From Chloroflexota bacterium (GTDB taxonomy: Bacteria > Chloroflexota > Dehalococcoidia > Tepidiformales > Tepidiformaceae): a stretch of 5,967 bases of DNA. Below, piece after piece: positions 5,535 to 5,967 of the stretch (the stretch's first letter is position 1; each line of letters begins with the position of its first letter). Below the pieces are notes generated by a model. That model saw nothing but the letters and a program-made list of their open reading frames with translations, did no database searches and was not told the origin of the DNA. Where the stretch lies: positions 1 to 5,967 of the forward strand of contig JANXYE010000646.1 in NCBI GenBank assembly GCA_025350285.1, in the 5' to 3' direction. The translations under genes were made by a program, and so were the position numbers.

Positions 5535-5967
5535 AAAAGGCCGTACCGCTGGCGAAGGCGCGCGAAACGTCGCTCTATGGTTCGAAAGCGGTGGGGCTGG
5601 GCGACGCCGCGCGCCAGGGTGTCCCGTTTCCCCCGGGTGTCGCGTTGTCGGGAGACCTCGTCGAGGCCGTCGCCTCGGACGACGCCAAGGCGATTGAGAG
5701 AGTCGCGAAGGCGATCGCGTCCTTGCAGGGACCGTTCGCCGTTCGCTCGTCCGCCGTGGACGAGGATGGCGCCTCGTCGAGCTTCGCCGGCCAGCACCTC
5801 ACCCTCCTCAATGTCCCCACGGCGGACGATGTCCCCAAGGCCGTACGCGATGTGTGGTGGTCGGCGAACTCGGATTCGGCTATCACCTACCGCCAGCGTG
5901 CCGGCCTCTTCACTCGGCCGAGCGTGGGCGTCGTCGTGCAGACGCTGCTCGACCCGGACGCGGCCGG
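5531..5967 (+). CDS. PEP synthase-like ATP-grasp subunit, cut by right edge
   Basis: A GTG start at 5531 shares four bases (GTGA) with the stop of the previous gene, and 145 codons follow without a stop to the window end. The protein is the N-terminal ATP/pyruvate-binding domain of the PEP synthase and PPDK family. GSKAVGLGDAARQGVPFPPG at 17-36 contains K19, the probable phosphate-contacting lysine. AVRSSAVDEDGASSSFAGQ at 70-88 contains R72 and the E/D-rich loop. Further on are VWWSANSDSAITYRQR (108-123) and VGVVVQTLLDPDAA (132-145). It would bind ATP and phosphorylate His504 of the partner subunit. The stretch between the first two motifs is only about 35 residues, shorter than in full-length PEP synthases. 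Ribosome signals are weak (GAGGT 12 bases upstream), so translation probably depends on termination-reinitiation. No in-frame ATG, and no better start, lies nearby. Confidence 0.92.
   Translation, partial: MKKAVPLAKARETSLYGSKAVGLGDAARQGVPFPPGVALSGDLVEAVASDDAKAIERVAKAIASLQGPFAVRSSAVDEDGASSSFAGQHLTLLNVPTADDVPKAVRDVWWSANSDSAITYRQRAGLFTRPSVGVVVQTLLDPDAA

Noticed and set aside
1..5967. CRISPR arrays, tRNA or rRNA genes, insertion sequences, prophage
   Set aside because: No regularly spaced repeats, no cloverleaf-like sequence, no transposase or phage-like translation, and no terminal inverted repeats bounding a gene were found by reading both strands.

Overview
This window is a high-GC (roughly two thirds G+C by eye) stretch of bacterial chromosome. 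It is densely coding, with good Shine-Dalgarno sites before most genes, one apparently leaderless GTG gene, and strong stem-loops without U-tracts after two genes. The gene families fit a high-GC soil or aquatic bacterium such as Chloroflexota or Actinomycetota. That is an inference from style and family content; there is no rRNA or other marker gene to settle it. No tRNA, rRNA, CRISPR array, insertion sequence or phage gene was seen.

Layout. (1) Positions 1-394, minus strand: the N-terminal 131 residues of a GHKL (Bergerat-fold) ATPase of the bacterial sacsin-N-like type, cut by the left edge. (2) A divergent intergenic region of about 190 bp containing a good TACAAT -10 and a strong Shine-Dalgarno site. 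It leads to (3) 587-1678 plus, a complete zinc-dependent medium-chain alcohol dehydrogenase with both zinc sites intact, followed by a long stem-loop. (4) 1916-3598 plus, a small regulatory or stress-type cluster: an ArsR-family repressor, probably leaderless and with a palindrome over its own promoter; a 310-residue fusion of an SRPBCC (AHSA1-type) domain to a DinB/maleylpyruvate-isomerase-like four-helix domain; and a small YCII/DGPF-type protein. This block also ends in a long stem-loop. (5) 3894-5967 plus, two overlapping genes that form a split PEP-synthase-like phosphotransferase. The first carries a helical substrate-type region, a proline-rich hinge and the C-terminal swivelling phosphohistidine domain (His504). 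The second, overlapping it by 4 nt and running off the right edge, carries the ATP-grasp nucleotide-binding domain.

How they work together. The ArsR protein most likely controls itself and the SRPBCC-DinB gene with which it overlaps, possibly with the YCII gene further down. The last two genes should act as one enzyme: the ATP-grasp subunit would phosphorylate the swivelling His of the other subunit, which passes the phosphate to or from a small molecule. The gene split and order match phenylphosphate synthase proteins 1 and 2. The domain content also matches rifampin phosphotransferase cut between its ATP domain and the rest. The substrate cannot be read from this sequence. It is the most interesting system here.
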